From the NCBI GenBank assembly GCA_015680685.1, contig MNCI01033476.1, forward strand, positions 706-64,705: a DNA stretch of 64,000 bases, written 5' to 3'. Made by a program: the position numbers and the translations under genes. A model generated the notes under the pieces. It searched no databases, was not told the DNA's origin, and was given only the letters and a program-made list of their open reading frames with translations. Below are positions 23,323 through 35,229 of the stretch, piece after piece; positions within the stretch are counted from its first letter, which is position 1, and every line of letters starts with the position of its first letter. The stretch comes from Gnetum montanum. Its lineage: Eukaryota > Streptophyta > Gnetopsida > Gnetales > Gnetaceae.

Positions 23323-24189
23323 TGTTGAATCATGTTTTAACATGATCCAATATCATCTCATATTTGAGCCTCAACATCGAATACCCAATGTTAGAGTCCA
23401 AGATGCAATGTCGAATCTTTGATATCATGGGGTATATGTTGGCCTATAAATATAATGCTTGGGCTTATAATTTTTCATAGTTTTTATCATAGATAGTGAA
23501 GCTCTTACAATTTGTTTTCTCCAAAGTTAGAATATTTTCTAAGTGCCCGTAGTAGGAGTTTGAGTGTGTACAGATATTTATTCAAGCACTAATGTACCTA
23601 AGCACAATAGTGTGATGGGAATAAAAGCAAATCCTTTTGATCATCCTTGCAGAATTGAGAATAGATTAATGTTTCCTTGTTGTATTTAATATTCATATAC
23701 TTTATTTTCATGCACTTTACTTTAATGCACATTAATTAAGTAATTAATTTCTAGTTGTCAATGAACATAAGCATGTCCACCTCGAGCATACATGTAGCAC
23801 TTGGTAACCTAGAAACACTTAATGTTTTGTAGCCTAGCAACAATATACATGTTCAGGATGTGTCTAAATAGTGAAAATAGGTACTTGTGTTAGGCTAGCT
23901 AGGTAGTACATGAATTAGATCTTAAATAACTCTACCTTTCATTCTTATTATAGGTAATTAAATTTATAAAACATAAAATGATAAAAATCATGTTCCTTAA
24001 TTACACTTAAATCATATCCTTGAGCTTCAAAAGTCTAGTTGGGAAGACAACAAAAATTCTCAATGCCCATTTCACTTCCTAGAGAATTAGTGCACTAACA
24101 AACTATAGGTTCACAAAATTTGATTGGATCATTAATAAATTCCTTGGTGATTTGTATGGTTGGGTGTAGGGGTACCTTACCACTCATCA
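23323..24189 (+). repeat. A 3' LTR (867 bp)
   Basis: Starts TGTTGAATC, ends CCACTCATCA, followed by GCATG. A 30-40 bp length difference from the 5' LTR lies mostly in the U3 and near the TATA box (GGCCTATAAATATAATGC near 23440). Confidence 0.9.
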
Positions 24190-24194
24190 GCATG

Positions 24195-26330
24195 ATATGG
24201 AAGGCAACATTGTAATGTCTCCTAATTAATTTGTGCCTGTGATGTTGCTTGAAACTCTTGTCAAGTTAGGCATCCATGATCTTTAATAGAAGTATGTTAT
24301 GCATGATTACAACTACTGAGACTACCATCCCACTAGAACAAAACACCAAAGAGATTGACATCAAGAGAAACAACATGAGTTTACAAATGGAAAATAGTTC
24401 ACCAATCCCTTATTCCTTCTAAACCAAGACAATAATGAGGGACCTTTCTCTAGAGACTCTCAACATGAAAATTCTCCATCCCTTAATACTAGTGATGGGG
24501 GTGTGAACCTAAATCTACATTTCATTATCAACAAACTAGGTTCAAAAAAAGATAGTAGTCAAGGCAAAGGCTTGGGCAAGTATCAAGATGACAAGAAATT
24601 AGATAAACATGACCATGGCAACCAAAGGGGAGTTGGCAAATATCATGGTGATGGTAGTCCTTCTCCCTATTCATCCTCTTCATCTGCATCTTCTTCTTCC
24701 TCTTCTTTTGATTCTAAAAATTTCCACATAAGAAAAAATCATGATGAAGGTGGATAGTAGAACAATAATACTGGTCACCATGCCCATAAGAATAAAGGAG
24801 GAAATAAAGGACATCATTAGCGACAATGAAATAATGCTAATGATGATTATTTATTGGCAACTCAAAGCATGCTTAACATTGTTGAGGTAATCAAGATCCC
24901 ATCTAGACATGTGAAATATAGTCATATCAAGTACTTAGACATGAACAATATCCCAAGTTTTGATGGGCAGATATAACTCTGATCTACAAAATCATCTACA
25001 AGCCTTTCACAATGTCTACGCTTTACAAAAGTTAGAGAATGATTGGTAGAAATTGAAGCTATTCCTTAGGACACTCATGAAAGAGGCTAAAAGCTTGTAC
25101 TAGTCCTTGGATATGGAATCTATCTATCAATGAAGTATAATGCTTGAGATATTCAATGATAAATACTAGACATACTCTAGAGTGTCTAATTTGAGAAGGC
25201 AAATCCAAGGCTAGAAAAAAACAACACATAAACCCTTGGATACTGTCATGAGTAGATATTATTCTCTCATACATCAATTTCCTATCCATGATTATTCTCA
25301 AAGGAAATAACTCTACCACATCATAGATGGACTCAAAGTAGAAACTAGGAGAACTCGTTGGGTTTATGCCCAAGGGAGACTATCCAAACCAAGAGCTCAT
25401 TAGATACAAGGCTAATAGAGTAGGTAGAAAAATAATAAGATGATTTATGAAAAAGGGAAAGTATAGAAGAATATAATAGGAACCCTTACCTTAAGAAAAA
25501 GGATGTTTGATTCTATGATGAGGAGAAGTCACCACTTGACAAGGTGATGAATAGAAAGACTTTGCCCATGAAAAAATTTGTTTAAGATATTTTGGCAAAG
25601 TTTTATAAATTATGGAACTCTTTGGCTAAAAAATTCTAAACTGCTATGAAGATTGCTGAAGAATCTAAAGAGTATAATAGTGATTGCAACCATAGGAGGT
25701 GGAAAGAAGTTGAACGTGCCAACCAAAGAGGTAAGGCCAAAGATGTTACAATAGAAGAAGTTGTGGAGATAGACTCTGATGATGATGTTGAGTGTGATAG
25801 TTGTTAATATGAACATCTGAAGGTATGTTGCCTTGTAATGTTACATTTATAAGAGTTTGGGGTGTATGCACTAAATCCTCAACTAGAAAATAGGCAAGCA
25901 CCTAGATGATTACCTTATCCTTAAGGCAATCCAAGGTAGTTCCACCAACAACATCAACCTTACTATTCAAGTGGAGCTCTATCACAACCATATGAGAAAT
26001 ATTAACAATGGCATCAACCATAATAATGGGAAATGCCACAGCCAAGATAGCAGTACCCTTATAGGAAATAAGATCCATACAAGTACTATGTTTAGTAATC
26101 CATTTCTCCATGAAGTTTGGCCAATCATGCCTCATTCTAGCATCACTATTACCCTCAAAAATTCCATTGAAATAATTCACCATCTACTTAAGGGGTGCAC
26201 CCATATCCATACCACCCTCTACATCTATGTACATACATCCCTCCACCCTCAACCTAGTTACCTCATGCTTCATTCATGCAAAGCAAAATTCCCTCATAAC
26301 CACAATAACAAAATGCTACAAGGGTTGTAA
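24195..26330 (+). pseudogene. B gag, main part after A
   Basis: Continues the frame broken at 14204 (DMEGNI phrase). It holds the Lys/Asp-rich, His-rich and Ser-tract section at 24530-24740, the gag core at about 24890-25400 (KLFLRTLMKEAKS.Y, then MLEIFNDKY.TYSRVSNLRRQIQ, then YHIIDGLKVETRR) and a Gln/His/Asn-rich C-terminal part. It lines up with A and D gag block by block. Broken by many stops. Confidence 0.8.
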
Positions 26331-26479
26331 ATTTACAACTAGATTTCTAGCTAAGTGGTTTAGGGTATCGATCTAGAAAATGATCATTTTTCCAACACAA
26401 TAGTCCTCCCAAACCCTCACAACCTAATGCGGCTAGTCACCTTGTATCTCCAACACCCTCATCCTCTACATCAAATACA

Positions 26480-27020
26480 TTTGAGAGCCCTTCAAATCAA
26501 ATGTTCCCTCAAATCCACACTATGATGCTAACTCATGTTGGTTTTAATTAGATCAAGACTATCACACTTTCCATAAAATGATCTAACCCAAGAAGTGCTC
26601 TTATTTACTTATAAATCATAGGACATGAGTCATGCAAGGCTCTTCTTGATTTTGGATTTTATGTCAATCTCATCTGCTATGACATGTACAAGGTCTAGAA
26701 CCTACCACCTCTCAAGAAGAGCAATATCTATTTGGAATCAATAGACTAATCAATCACTATCTCTTTAGGATTAGTGGAAAATATTGTGACCGCAGTTTTT
26801 GGATGGTCTTATCTTGCTAATTTTCTTGTGATCAAGGTAGAATACTACAAATGCAACTTTTCCATAATTATGGAACATGCATGGTTGCACACTATTGATG
26901 CACAAATGGGCATCAAGGACCTATCCTTGGAAATATCCAAGGAAGATGAATTTGGATAGCTTGAGAAGAAGCAAGTTCCATGCATCATGTATAATGATAA
27001 TAGGTGCAATTGAGTGTAGA
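26480..27020 (+). pseudogene. B protease domain
   Basis: PQIHTMMLTHVG begins the domain. The active-site region reads KALLDFGFYVNLIC (Asp kept, following Gly replaced). Then GLVENIVTAVFGWSYLANFLVIKVE and IIMEHAWLHTIDAQMGIKDLSLEI follow, as in A and F. Confidence 0.75.
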
Positions 27021-27389
27021 AAATATGGTTCATTAAAAGTACATTCATCAAAGCATGAAATCAATGTGTGCATGAAATAGATATTCAAAAGTGCCTATAC
27101 ACAGCAACCACAAAATAGGAGGGCACCCAATGGCTGACAACTAACTCTGATAGCAGCACATTATGCATGGAACCCACTGAGTCTTGACATGTGGCAATGT
27201 CAAGGACATGGATGAACTTGAGAAAGTTTATCACCAACTCTCTAATGATGAACACAATAATACCTATTAGGGAGAGTTAGAAATCCCTAATAATTTCAAG
27301 CAAGAGCCCCTAAAGTTAAAAACTCTACCAACTAGCATGGATTATGCATTTTTAAACAATGGAAAGCTAGTTATAATTAATGCAAATAT

Positions 27390-28130
27390 TGCTACTAGAT
27401 TTATATAAAAAATTGTTGTAAATAGGTTTGCAATAGTACATGCACCAATTTCTAACAATGGAACTAATTTTATTGGTGCCACATTTCAAAAAATCATGCA
27501 ATGCTTTGATGTCCAACATAAATTAACAACATCCTATCCCCCCCAAGCCAATAGTCAAGCAAAAGTTACCAATATGGAAATTACAAAGATCCTAATAAGA
27601 ACCTTAAGCAAATATAGGAGAGACTAGAGCACAAAACTCAATGATGCCCTTTAGGCCTACTACTCCATGTGAAAATTCCCCGTAGCCTTCTCTCCCTATG
27701 AGCTAATGTACGAAAAACTTCAAATAGTTCTAGTATAATGTAAGCTCTATACACTTTCAACAACCTATGACTTGGACCTTGACTTAATTCTAGCATATAA
27801 AGAAAGACTAATCAACCTGAATGTTGTAGATAAAAATTTATTAGAGGTGCTATCTTTGAATAAAGTGCATAAGGCATTCAACAAGAAACATCATGATTTT
27901 AGAATATAGAAAGTAAAATGTTAACCTAGAGATAAGGTTTTCTACTAGAATCCCACACACATACCCTAGAAAAAAAAAATTTAAATGTTGTTGGAAGGGT
28001 CTTATATAATCGATGAAATCCTTTCTTTTTGGGCCATGTTAATCTACAAACCTAAGATCCCACACAAAAAGTAGTTGGTCAACATCCAACAAGTAAAACT
28101 TTTTCTAGAGCCAAGACAAGTCAATGTAAA
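27390..28130 (+). pseudogene. B integrase, fused to the protease linker by deletion
   Basis: At about 27385-27395 the linker phrase LVIINAN, which precedes RT in A, runs straight into an integrase core segment: IVVNRFAIVHAPISNNGTNF (second catalytic Asp lost), TTSYPPQANSQAKVTN.EI and the C-terminal part. Compared with A, RT, RNase H and the integrase zinc domain (about 2 kb) are gone, so B could not move without help even before stops accumulated. Confidence 0.8.
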
Positions 28131-28335
28131 CCACTACCTCATCGAATGGACAACCATGCTCTATATTCTATGTCTTCTCCTTTTAACTCATTCATGGGGG
28201 AGATGGCCATCTATGCTAACCATACACATGGCTCCTCAATTTTTCACTTTTTATTTTACACATTTTTGTTTTACAGTTTTTTGATTTTTACCTCTTTTGA
28301 TTTTTCATTCTATTAATTTTTATTAATTTTTCACC

Positions 28336-28960
28336 ACTTTGTTGAATTCCCATCATGTTTATTTTTGTTTTTCTTGGATGGGAACCATACCATGCAAAGA
28401 CTTTATTCAACTTCCTATTATCGGATAACATGGAATGGTAAGAAGTCTATGAAAACATGCAAGCACTCAAATAAGTAGAAGAGTACAAAGAGTATTGAAT
28501 CTTCTTGAATTCACACCCTGTGTAATCCTTTGAATCCTTTCCGATTCCTGAAACTACCAAAGGTTACAAATTTATTAAAAGTTTATTTAATAAAAGAGAC
28601 CTCAACATTTTAGAACAAGAAAAACCATAGTGTTTGTGGATGGGTGAATGATGTGGACTCACTACTTGTTCCATGAATAATAAACCATGTCTTAGTCATT
28701 AGACATTAAAATTCAAAAATAGAAACCAGACATTAACATTAACAACATTAAGCATAAACCACCATTAGTAAATAGCATCATTGGTGCTATGTCCTACAGT
28801 AATAAAGCACTTTTATTAGTAAAAATAGTGAAAATTCACATACAAAAAATAAAGTAAAATATAAAATATATAAGAAATCATAAAATATTTAAGAAAGATA
28901 AAACATACTAATGATGTTGTAAAAAAATTAAGAAAATCAAAAAGTGATAAAAATCACAAG
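28336..28960 (-). repeat. Inverted ~0.6-kb block in the B spacer
   Basis: Sequence here (GAATTCCCATCATG at the left, then CCATACCATGCAAAGACTTTATTCAAC) runs opposite to the same block in A (about 21400-22090) and F, after allowing for their strands. The spacer on either side (28160-28335 and 28961-29284) keeps the normal direction. So only this block is flipped. Confidence 0.6.
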
Positions 28961-29289
28961 AGAGTGGTAATGTGAAGTCACTGAAAGAGATTGGTTTTGG
29001 TTTGGACTAAGGATGGATCTTCTTAGGTAATTTTTTTTAAAAAAAACTTCATAAGGTACTTCTTATGACCTCAATTTGGAATTTCATTGCACCTTCTCAA
29101 TCATCCATCTATGCTCAGTATCTTAGTTTGATGTGTTGGTTTCCATGTTATGCTCGATACCTTAGTTTGATGTGTTGGAATTCATGGATAGATTCTTGGA
29201 ATTCATGATCATTAATTAACTATGAGGCCCATTGACTCCTTATTTAAGGTTATGTAAAGAAGAAAAGGGCATGTGTCTGCTATATGGAG

Positions 29290-31101
29290 TGTAGCAACCA
29301 AAAACATCAATGGATGGACAGTTTTAATCTTGAATCTGTGCGAGGGTCGTGCTAGATAAAATGGAAACGGGGCACCCTGAATGGTCTGGTCGATTAGACA
29401 GGGACTTAGTCAATGTAACTTAACCTTACGTAAATTTCATTTTAAGTGTGAAATACGTGAGATCTAATCAATGATTAATAAATGTGATAATAAAGAAAAT
29501 GATGCTAAATAGTGATGACAATGTAGAAATAATAGAGTAACTAGGATGAGAAAATGCACCACTGCAAAGTCACTGGTTTGATTCTCTTCTCTACTTGAAA
29601 ATGTATGAAAAGTTATATAGTGCTGGAGGTGCAAAGAGAGTCCAGGAATGACTGGAATGCTCTAAATTCCTCAACTATGTTTTTGAGTATAAGCTTAAGA
29701 GCTAATAGTACAAAGTGTCAACTAGCAAAAAGCTAATGCCAAGTGCCAACGCTAAAAGTACCAACTACCAAAATTTTCCAACTAGGGCGATTCTCAATTT
29801 TCCAATCAAGTGAGTTCTCAATTTGCCAACTACTAAAATTTGCCAACCCTTTGAGCATTACTCATTGGGGTATTTATAGGGCTAGGAGCACGCGAGAAAT
29901 GAGGCTTGGATGACATGTGTCCTGGACCCACAAAATGTTGACATGTCCATACTACATGAACATGCAAAGCTGATCATGAACTTGTCATGTCATAATTATG
30001 CTGTTGAAACTAGGGATGCTGAATCAAGTGTGACAACAATGCAAACAAGGAGTGAAGCACACTAGACTGATGTAGCTACTTGCTATGTTGTGCTATGCTA
30101 TGGAGTGTAGCATGTTGTTTGTGTAGCGTAGCTGCTTGCAACGCTGTGCTACGCTATATAGCATAGCACAGCGTAGCCACCAATTTGAAGAAGAAAATTG
30201 CATTGAAATCAACTGCTGGAAGCCTTGGTGCATGTTGGGCTAACTTTTTGAAGCGTTCTCTTTCGATTTTGCATCTTTTCTATGCTATGCTATGCTACAT
30301 AGTATAGCATAGTGTAGTAGCTAGCTTCATCTACGACCCGTGTTGGAGTTGCAAACACTTTCTTGAAGCTTGATCATGCCAACAACTGCAACTTTTTCTT
30401 TTGTGAAGGGAAGAATTCAAACTTTCTGAACTTTCATTTGGGACATCTTTTCCTATTCTTACATCATCGCTACGCTGTGCTACGCTATGTAGCATAGCAT
30501 AGCATAGCAACTAGCGTATCTTTCTTTTTGTTCAATCCATGACTTTCTAATCAAAAGCTTTGCTAAGGACTTGAAGTTGAACATGGCAACTGGTTTTGAA
30601 GGCCAGAGTGCTTGCCGAGTGTAATTTCCTGATTGGAGTCACATAGTAAGCTAGACCTTTTTGTTTTGCCTTTGCTATGCTATGCTACACTGCATAGAGT
30701 AGCATAGCATAGAACTTTTTTCTGTAATGATTTGCACTTGATTGCCTAAGCAACTATCTTCCAAGGTTTGCTACGCTATATAGCATAGCAAACTTCTTCA
30801 CTAGAAAACTTGCTGAACTATTTTGTAGATCTTGAGCACCATCAACAACTCCAAGCATGGTTTTTGAACAGATTTTCAACCAGGTGAAACAACAAGGTGG
30901 GTAGGCTGGAGAGTCCATCTGGCCTATTAGCTCTGGAGGTAGAAATCTTGGCAAACTAAACAGTCTAAACTTAGTGCATTCATTTCCTACCAAAATATTC
31001 ATTTCCTACCAAACTATCATGAGGCTACACTTGTGGAAATGTTTGTCTCATTTCCAAGACCTTGGTGAAGCAAGAATGCCTTGAAATTTTAGGGTGTTTC
31101 T
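29290..31101 (-). repeat. H 3' LTR (1,812 bp)
   Basis: Left end TGTAGCAACC is the LTR's CA end on the minus strand; the right end GTTTC(T) is its TG start, with one base changed. The first 180 bases at the left match the LTR end of element C on the opposite strand (ACCAAAAACATCAATGG; GGCACCCTGAATGGTC). A minus-strand TATA (CCTATAAATACC) is at about 29867-29876. The U3 from there to 31101 carries five palindromes. Confidence 0.85.
30081..30792. repeat. Five GCTAYGCTA palindromes in H U3
   Basis: Imperfect palindromes at about 30081-30117, 30141-30174, 30280-30317, 30469-30510, 30673-30712 and 30767-30792; the first is the loosest. The best is 30141-30174: arms CGCTGTGCTACGCTA / TAGCATAGCACAGCG with only a symmetric G/A exchange. 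30767-30792 has TTTGCTACGCTA / TAGCATAGCAAA. All lie upstream of the LTR TATA box on the minus strand, where enhancer or repressor sites would sit. Confidence 0.8.
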
Positions 31102-31145
31102 TTAGCCCCTCTTTGTCGACGTTTGGAGGAAGGACTCGAGAGGTG
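31102..31145 (-). promoter_or_regulatory. H polypurine tract with a perfect inverted repeat
   Basis: On the minus strand AAAGAGGGGCTAA runs up to the 3' LTR, matching C's AAAAAGGGACTAA. Beside it CTTTGTCGAC (31111-31120) and GTCGACAAAG (about 31134-31145) form a perfect 10-bp inverted repeat. The same block is recognisable before C's PPT (60530-60570). Confidence 0.65.
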
Positions 31146-32439
31146 TCGACAAAGAATATGAAATACCATGAAAGATAAAATGCCAATATCGCCCTTCAGT
31201 AATCGCCAAGATGTCGCTCAACTATGCTTGAGAATGCTAGGATGGCTATGCATGGAAAGGGGAAAGGTTAAACTGGGGAGAGCAGGTCTAGGAAAATGGT
31301 AAAGATGAGACTTAGAAAAGTCCCTTGTCGGAATGCTTGTGAGGGAGTTTTTTGCATGCTCATCTTTGCTTTTGCTGACCTTTGACCTCTCATTGGAATG
31401 CTTAGAGAGGATTACTACAAAATAGCTAATGTGCCATTTTTTTTAGGCATGTTTTTTTTTTTTACTATTCTACAATTTACATTTGCAAAAAAACTTGTAA
31501 TAGGATAGGTGTTTCTTTCCCATGATGAGTTGCATTACATCCACATGGGGCTTTAACCTTCCTACAAATTTTTCCCATGCAGCGGGTTGCGTTATGCACA
31601 TCATGGACTTTGCGATTGAGCATATGGATGGGATTTATAGGCATCAGGAAAATTCGTAAAAGAGGTGAGAGTGAGAATTGTAGGTGTAAGGAATGAGGTA
31701 AAGGAGGTTAAGGGGGAGGACACGATATGCACTCTAACGTGGCTAAGCTAGTTAGGACGACCATCTTGGAATGATGTATTGTCCTGCCTCCATGGCGAAA
31801 TGCACCTTTGACTGATGCCCCTTTGGTACGTATCCTACAAACACAACAGAGACCAAACCAGAGGAAGAAACCATGATGTAAAATGAAGGCAAGTGTCTTG
31901 CTTGCTTTGAGCTCTTCTAGAACAATGGACGTTGTTGTTGAGCCGTTCGACGTCCAAACTAGATAGGCCAGCAACAGTTCTAGTAGCATCTACATGGAGA
32001 GGTTGGAATTGAGGTAGCTAGGAATTATGGTGATGCGAGTGCTTAGGAGTCCTCACCCAAGGTAAACATCATGCAGTTCAGCTGTGAGATAGGCTACCCA
32101 ATAGCTGAATGTCTTTTGGGCTCGAGTGATGGCGGGGGCTAGAGGATAGGAACATTGTGGCTGGGCCACAATAGTGCTGGAATTCTAGCACCAGGCACTG
32201 ACTACGGATGCTACTGCCAGGGCAAAGGGCTATGGTAGTGGTAGCTCCAAAAGGTCATCAAGATGTCATACGACATCTCTGGAGGATCAAAAAGATGCCA
32301 GGGGCAGTGGTGTTGCACATATTCCAAAGGGTGTTTTCTTAACATCGTGAACTGCATTTGGGAACTGCAACGTCTCACCCCATGTTGGTGGTGTGCATGC
32401 TCGCTTGTTTGTAGAGTTGTAATGCATGCTGAGGATGTG
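31146..32439. other. H tail between minisatellite and PPT, no gene recognised
   Basis: Richer in GC than the rest of the window. Minus-strand open frames (31708-31989, 32287-32472) show no motif I know. It lies where Tat-lineage elements keep a variable 3' untranslated part. Confidence 0.45.
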
Positions 32440-32960
32440 CCGTGAATCTAATTTACGGTCTTGGTAGACCATCTGATGTGCTAGTTTAAGGTCTTAGTAG
32501 ACCATGGTGCACTAGTTTAAGGTCCTAGTAGACTATAGTGCTAGTTTATTATCGTAGCGAATGGTGGCTATGCTAGTTTAAGGTCCTAGTAGACCGCAAT
32601 TCTATCTTAACGTTGTAGCATATGGTGGCTATGCTAGTTTAAGGTCCTAGCAAACTGCAGTGTTAGTTTAACATCATAGCAAATGGTGGATAGGCTAGTT
32701 TAAAGTTGTAAAGTACCGTCTGTGCCAGTTTAACATTGTAGCGGACATTCTTTGCTAGTTTTACGTCATGGTGAATAATCTATGCCATTTTATACTCATA
32801 GTGAACTACCTTTGCCAGTTTCACGTTGTAGTGAATGAGCTTTGCCAGTTTTACATCCTAGTGGACATTTGCTTACCTTTGCCAATTTTACGTCGTAGTG
32901 GACATTTGCTTACCTTTGCTAGTTTTACGTCGTAGTGGATGTTTTCTTATCTTGTTCATG
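32440..32960 (+). repeat. Minisatellite 1 in H, about 16 units of ~30 bp
   Basis: Units follow a plan TTTAAGGTCCTAGTAGACC + spacer + GCTAG. The GGTC...GACC halves of each better-kept unit can pair as a short hairpin. The units drift along the array to TTTTACGTCGTAGTGGAC. Located after integrase on the minus strand. Confidence 0.85.
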
Positions 32961-33069
32961 CATCAGATGTGGTATGGCTTGAGGTATGAATGATTTACAG
33001 GATTCACGAACTCTTTGCCATCCATGTCTACTAGCTTGAAGGCCCCATTCCTGTAGGCTTTTGTGACCA

Positions 33070-34110
33070 TGAATAGACCTTCCCAATTTGTTGAGAATTT
33101 GTTCACATGCTTATGGATAGCCTTGAGAATGAGGTCCCCCTTTTGTATCGGGCATTGATGTGGGTTTGCATGATGCTTCTATCATTGCTTATTTTGATAA
33201 TGCTCTATGTGACCAAGTGTCTGTGCACACTCCTCCTCTATGAAGTCGAGGTTGATGATCCTCGACTCATTGTTCTAGGCTTCGCTCATGACATTTGATA
33301 GGATCATTTGAAGTGATGGTACCTGCAACTTAAGAGGTAACACCACTTTAGATCCATAAATAAGACTATAAGATGTCTTACCTATCGTAGTCTTGCACAT
33401 CATCCTGTAAGCCCACAACACATAGGGGATTTGCTTATGTCATCGTCTCTTGTTGTTGTTAAGCATTTTCTTGAGCAAGTTGATGATGGACTTGTTCATA
33501 GCTTCTACTTGTTCATTTTCCTGTGGGTAGTATGGTGAGGATAATGATTTCCTAATACAAATATTTTTGTAGAAGGTTTTTGTTTCCGCACTACTGAATT
33601 GTGGCCCGTTGTTAGTCACAATAGTCATGAGAAACCCAAACCTTGTCACGATGTTGTCTTAAATGAAGTGGAAAATCTACTGGGATGTAGTCTTCCTTAA
33701 GGGAATAGCCTCTACCCACTTTGTAAGATACTCAGTGACGGTGATGATGAAGCTATGCCCTATGGAAGACTTAGGCATGATAGGTCCTATGATGTCTAAT
33801 CCCCATCATTGGAATGGCTACGTGATCTGTGTCAGATGCAACTCTGTAGGTGAAACATGTATGAGATTTGTGTATCTTTGGAATGTATCACAAGTATTGA
33901 CTTTGGCTAGACAATCATGCTCCATGTAAGGCTAGTAGTACCCTAGGCATCTAATTTTTGTAGCCATGGCCCTAGGTGCTATGTTTCCATGACACAATCG
34001 CTCGTGTACCTCATTAATGACCTTTTGCGCTCACTCCTCGTTTACACATGCTAGCAATATCCTGTCATAGGAGCATTTGCACAAGACGTTGTCTCCCATG
34101 AGCACATATT
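33070..34110 (-). pseudogene. H integrase
   Basis: Minus-strand core in order: WGLDIIGPIMPKSS (first Asp), EYLTKWVEAIPLRK, TIVTNNGPQFSS (second position Asn for Asp), SPYYPQENEQVEAMNKSI (Glu) and a C-terminal part to about 33070. An incomplete zinc domain (CLAKVNTCDTFQR) is near 33900. The pattern GLDIIGP and LSSPYYPQ.N.QVEA is usual for Tat elements. One long frame remains open (33649-33440). Confidence 0.85.
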
Positions 34111-34329
34111 TCCAAGCATGCTTGTGGATCACATCTCTCTAGGTAGATGTCAATCTACTTGGGGGATCATCATGTTGCAGGTAGGCTTTAATGTTGGAGT
34201 ACCACTCCTAGGTGTCCGCAGTGCTAACAGAGGCTATGTGTACCTTTTGAGTGATAGGCTCCATACACTTGGTAATCGAAGCTGGAAAACTTGCAAACAA
34301 GTGTGGTGGCATGTTTAATGCGAGGGTGG

Positions 34330-34640
34330 CCAGGGCATCTACTAAGGTGTTTTCATTGCATGACACATGTTGAACATCCGTTGTCACAAACTATTTAAGC
34401 AAAATTTTTGCTAGGTTGCAGTAGGGTTGTAGGTGTGTAGCTTTTTAGGCTTAGACCTCAGTGATTTGATTCATAATGAGTTGTGAATCCCCATGAATCA
34501 CCAGGTGTTGGATGCTTAATGCTTGGGCTGCTGAAAGACCCATGAGTAACCCTTCGTACCCTACCATGTTTTTTGTACAAAGAATGCAAAATGATAAGCA
34601 AAAGGTTACATTTCCCTAGAGGGGAACATAATGATGGTAG
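34330..34640 (-). pseudogene. H RNase H (Tat type)
   Basis: Minus strand reads MVGYEGLLMGLSAAQALSIQ, then LVIHGDSQLIMNQI and NTLVDALATLA. These correspond to the N..EYEALL, GDS.L...Q and N..AD.LA..A blocks of the RNase H that Tat-lineage elements carry. The region between it and RT (34640-35230) reads as the connection and earlier RNase H with stops. Confidence 0.8.
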
Positions 34641-35229
34641 CTTCACTACCTTATCGTGTGGTTGAGGTTCCGTCAAAATGCAAAGTAGCTTCAAGATGTG
34701 ATGGAACGGTGTTGATAGTGCTAACATGCTCGTTAGGGAATTTGGGATCTATGATTGCCTGATCATCGACAAGTGAGATCGTAAGTTGTGTTACTCTAGC
34801 TTGATGTTATCTCGATGATTGGCTCACATAATGCAAATCAAATTCCACTGTTATGGCTTTCCATCAAGCTATCCTGTTGCTCTCATATAGATTATTCATG
34901 ATAGCCTAGAGTACATTACTCTTGCAAACAATATTAACTTTACTGTGAAATAGGTAATGCCTACATTTTTTAATGAAAAGACTAGATCAAGGCAGTTTCT
35001 CTCCACCTCGTTGTATTTTTCCTCATACCCTATCAATGCATGACTTAGATAATACACTGGAATGTCAGAGCCATCATCTCGTCTCTGACATAAGAGTGCC
35101 TTGATAGATGTATCTGAGGTGGCAAGGTAGACGAAGAAAGGCTTATCCCATTACGGTAGGTACATAGTCGGGAGGTGTAATAACTCTTTCTTCAGATCAT
35201 GAAAGGATTGTTGGCATTGTGTTATCTAT

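Larger units (their letters stand above)
14205..24189 (+). mobile_element. Element A: Athila-like Ty3 retrotransposon nested in B gag
   Basis: A 9,985-bp plus-strand element with LTRs 14205-15037 and 23323-24189 and perfect 5-bp duplications GCATG (14200-14204, 24190-24194). It has gag, protease, RT, RNase H and integrase in order, then a spacer. It lacks most or all of the accessory ORF present in B and F. Every frame has stops, so it is inactive. Confidence 0.92.

Noticed and set aside
24503-24757. Open frame with a long Ser run that looks like a small gene
   Set aside because: It is the low-complexity section of B gag, matched by A (15710-15990) and D (63010-63200).
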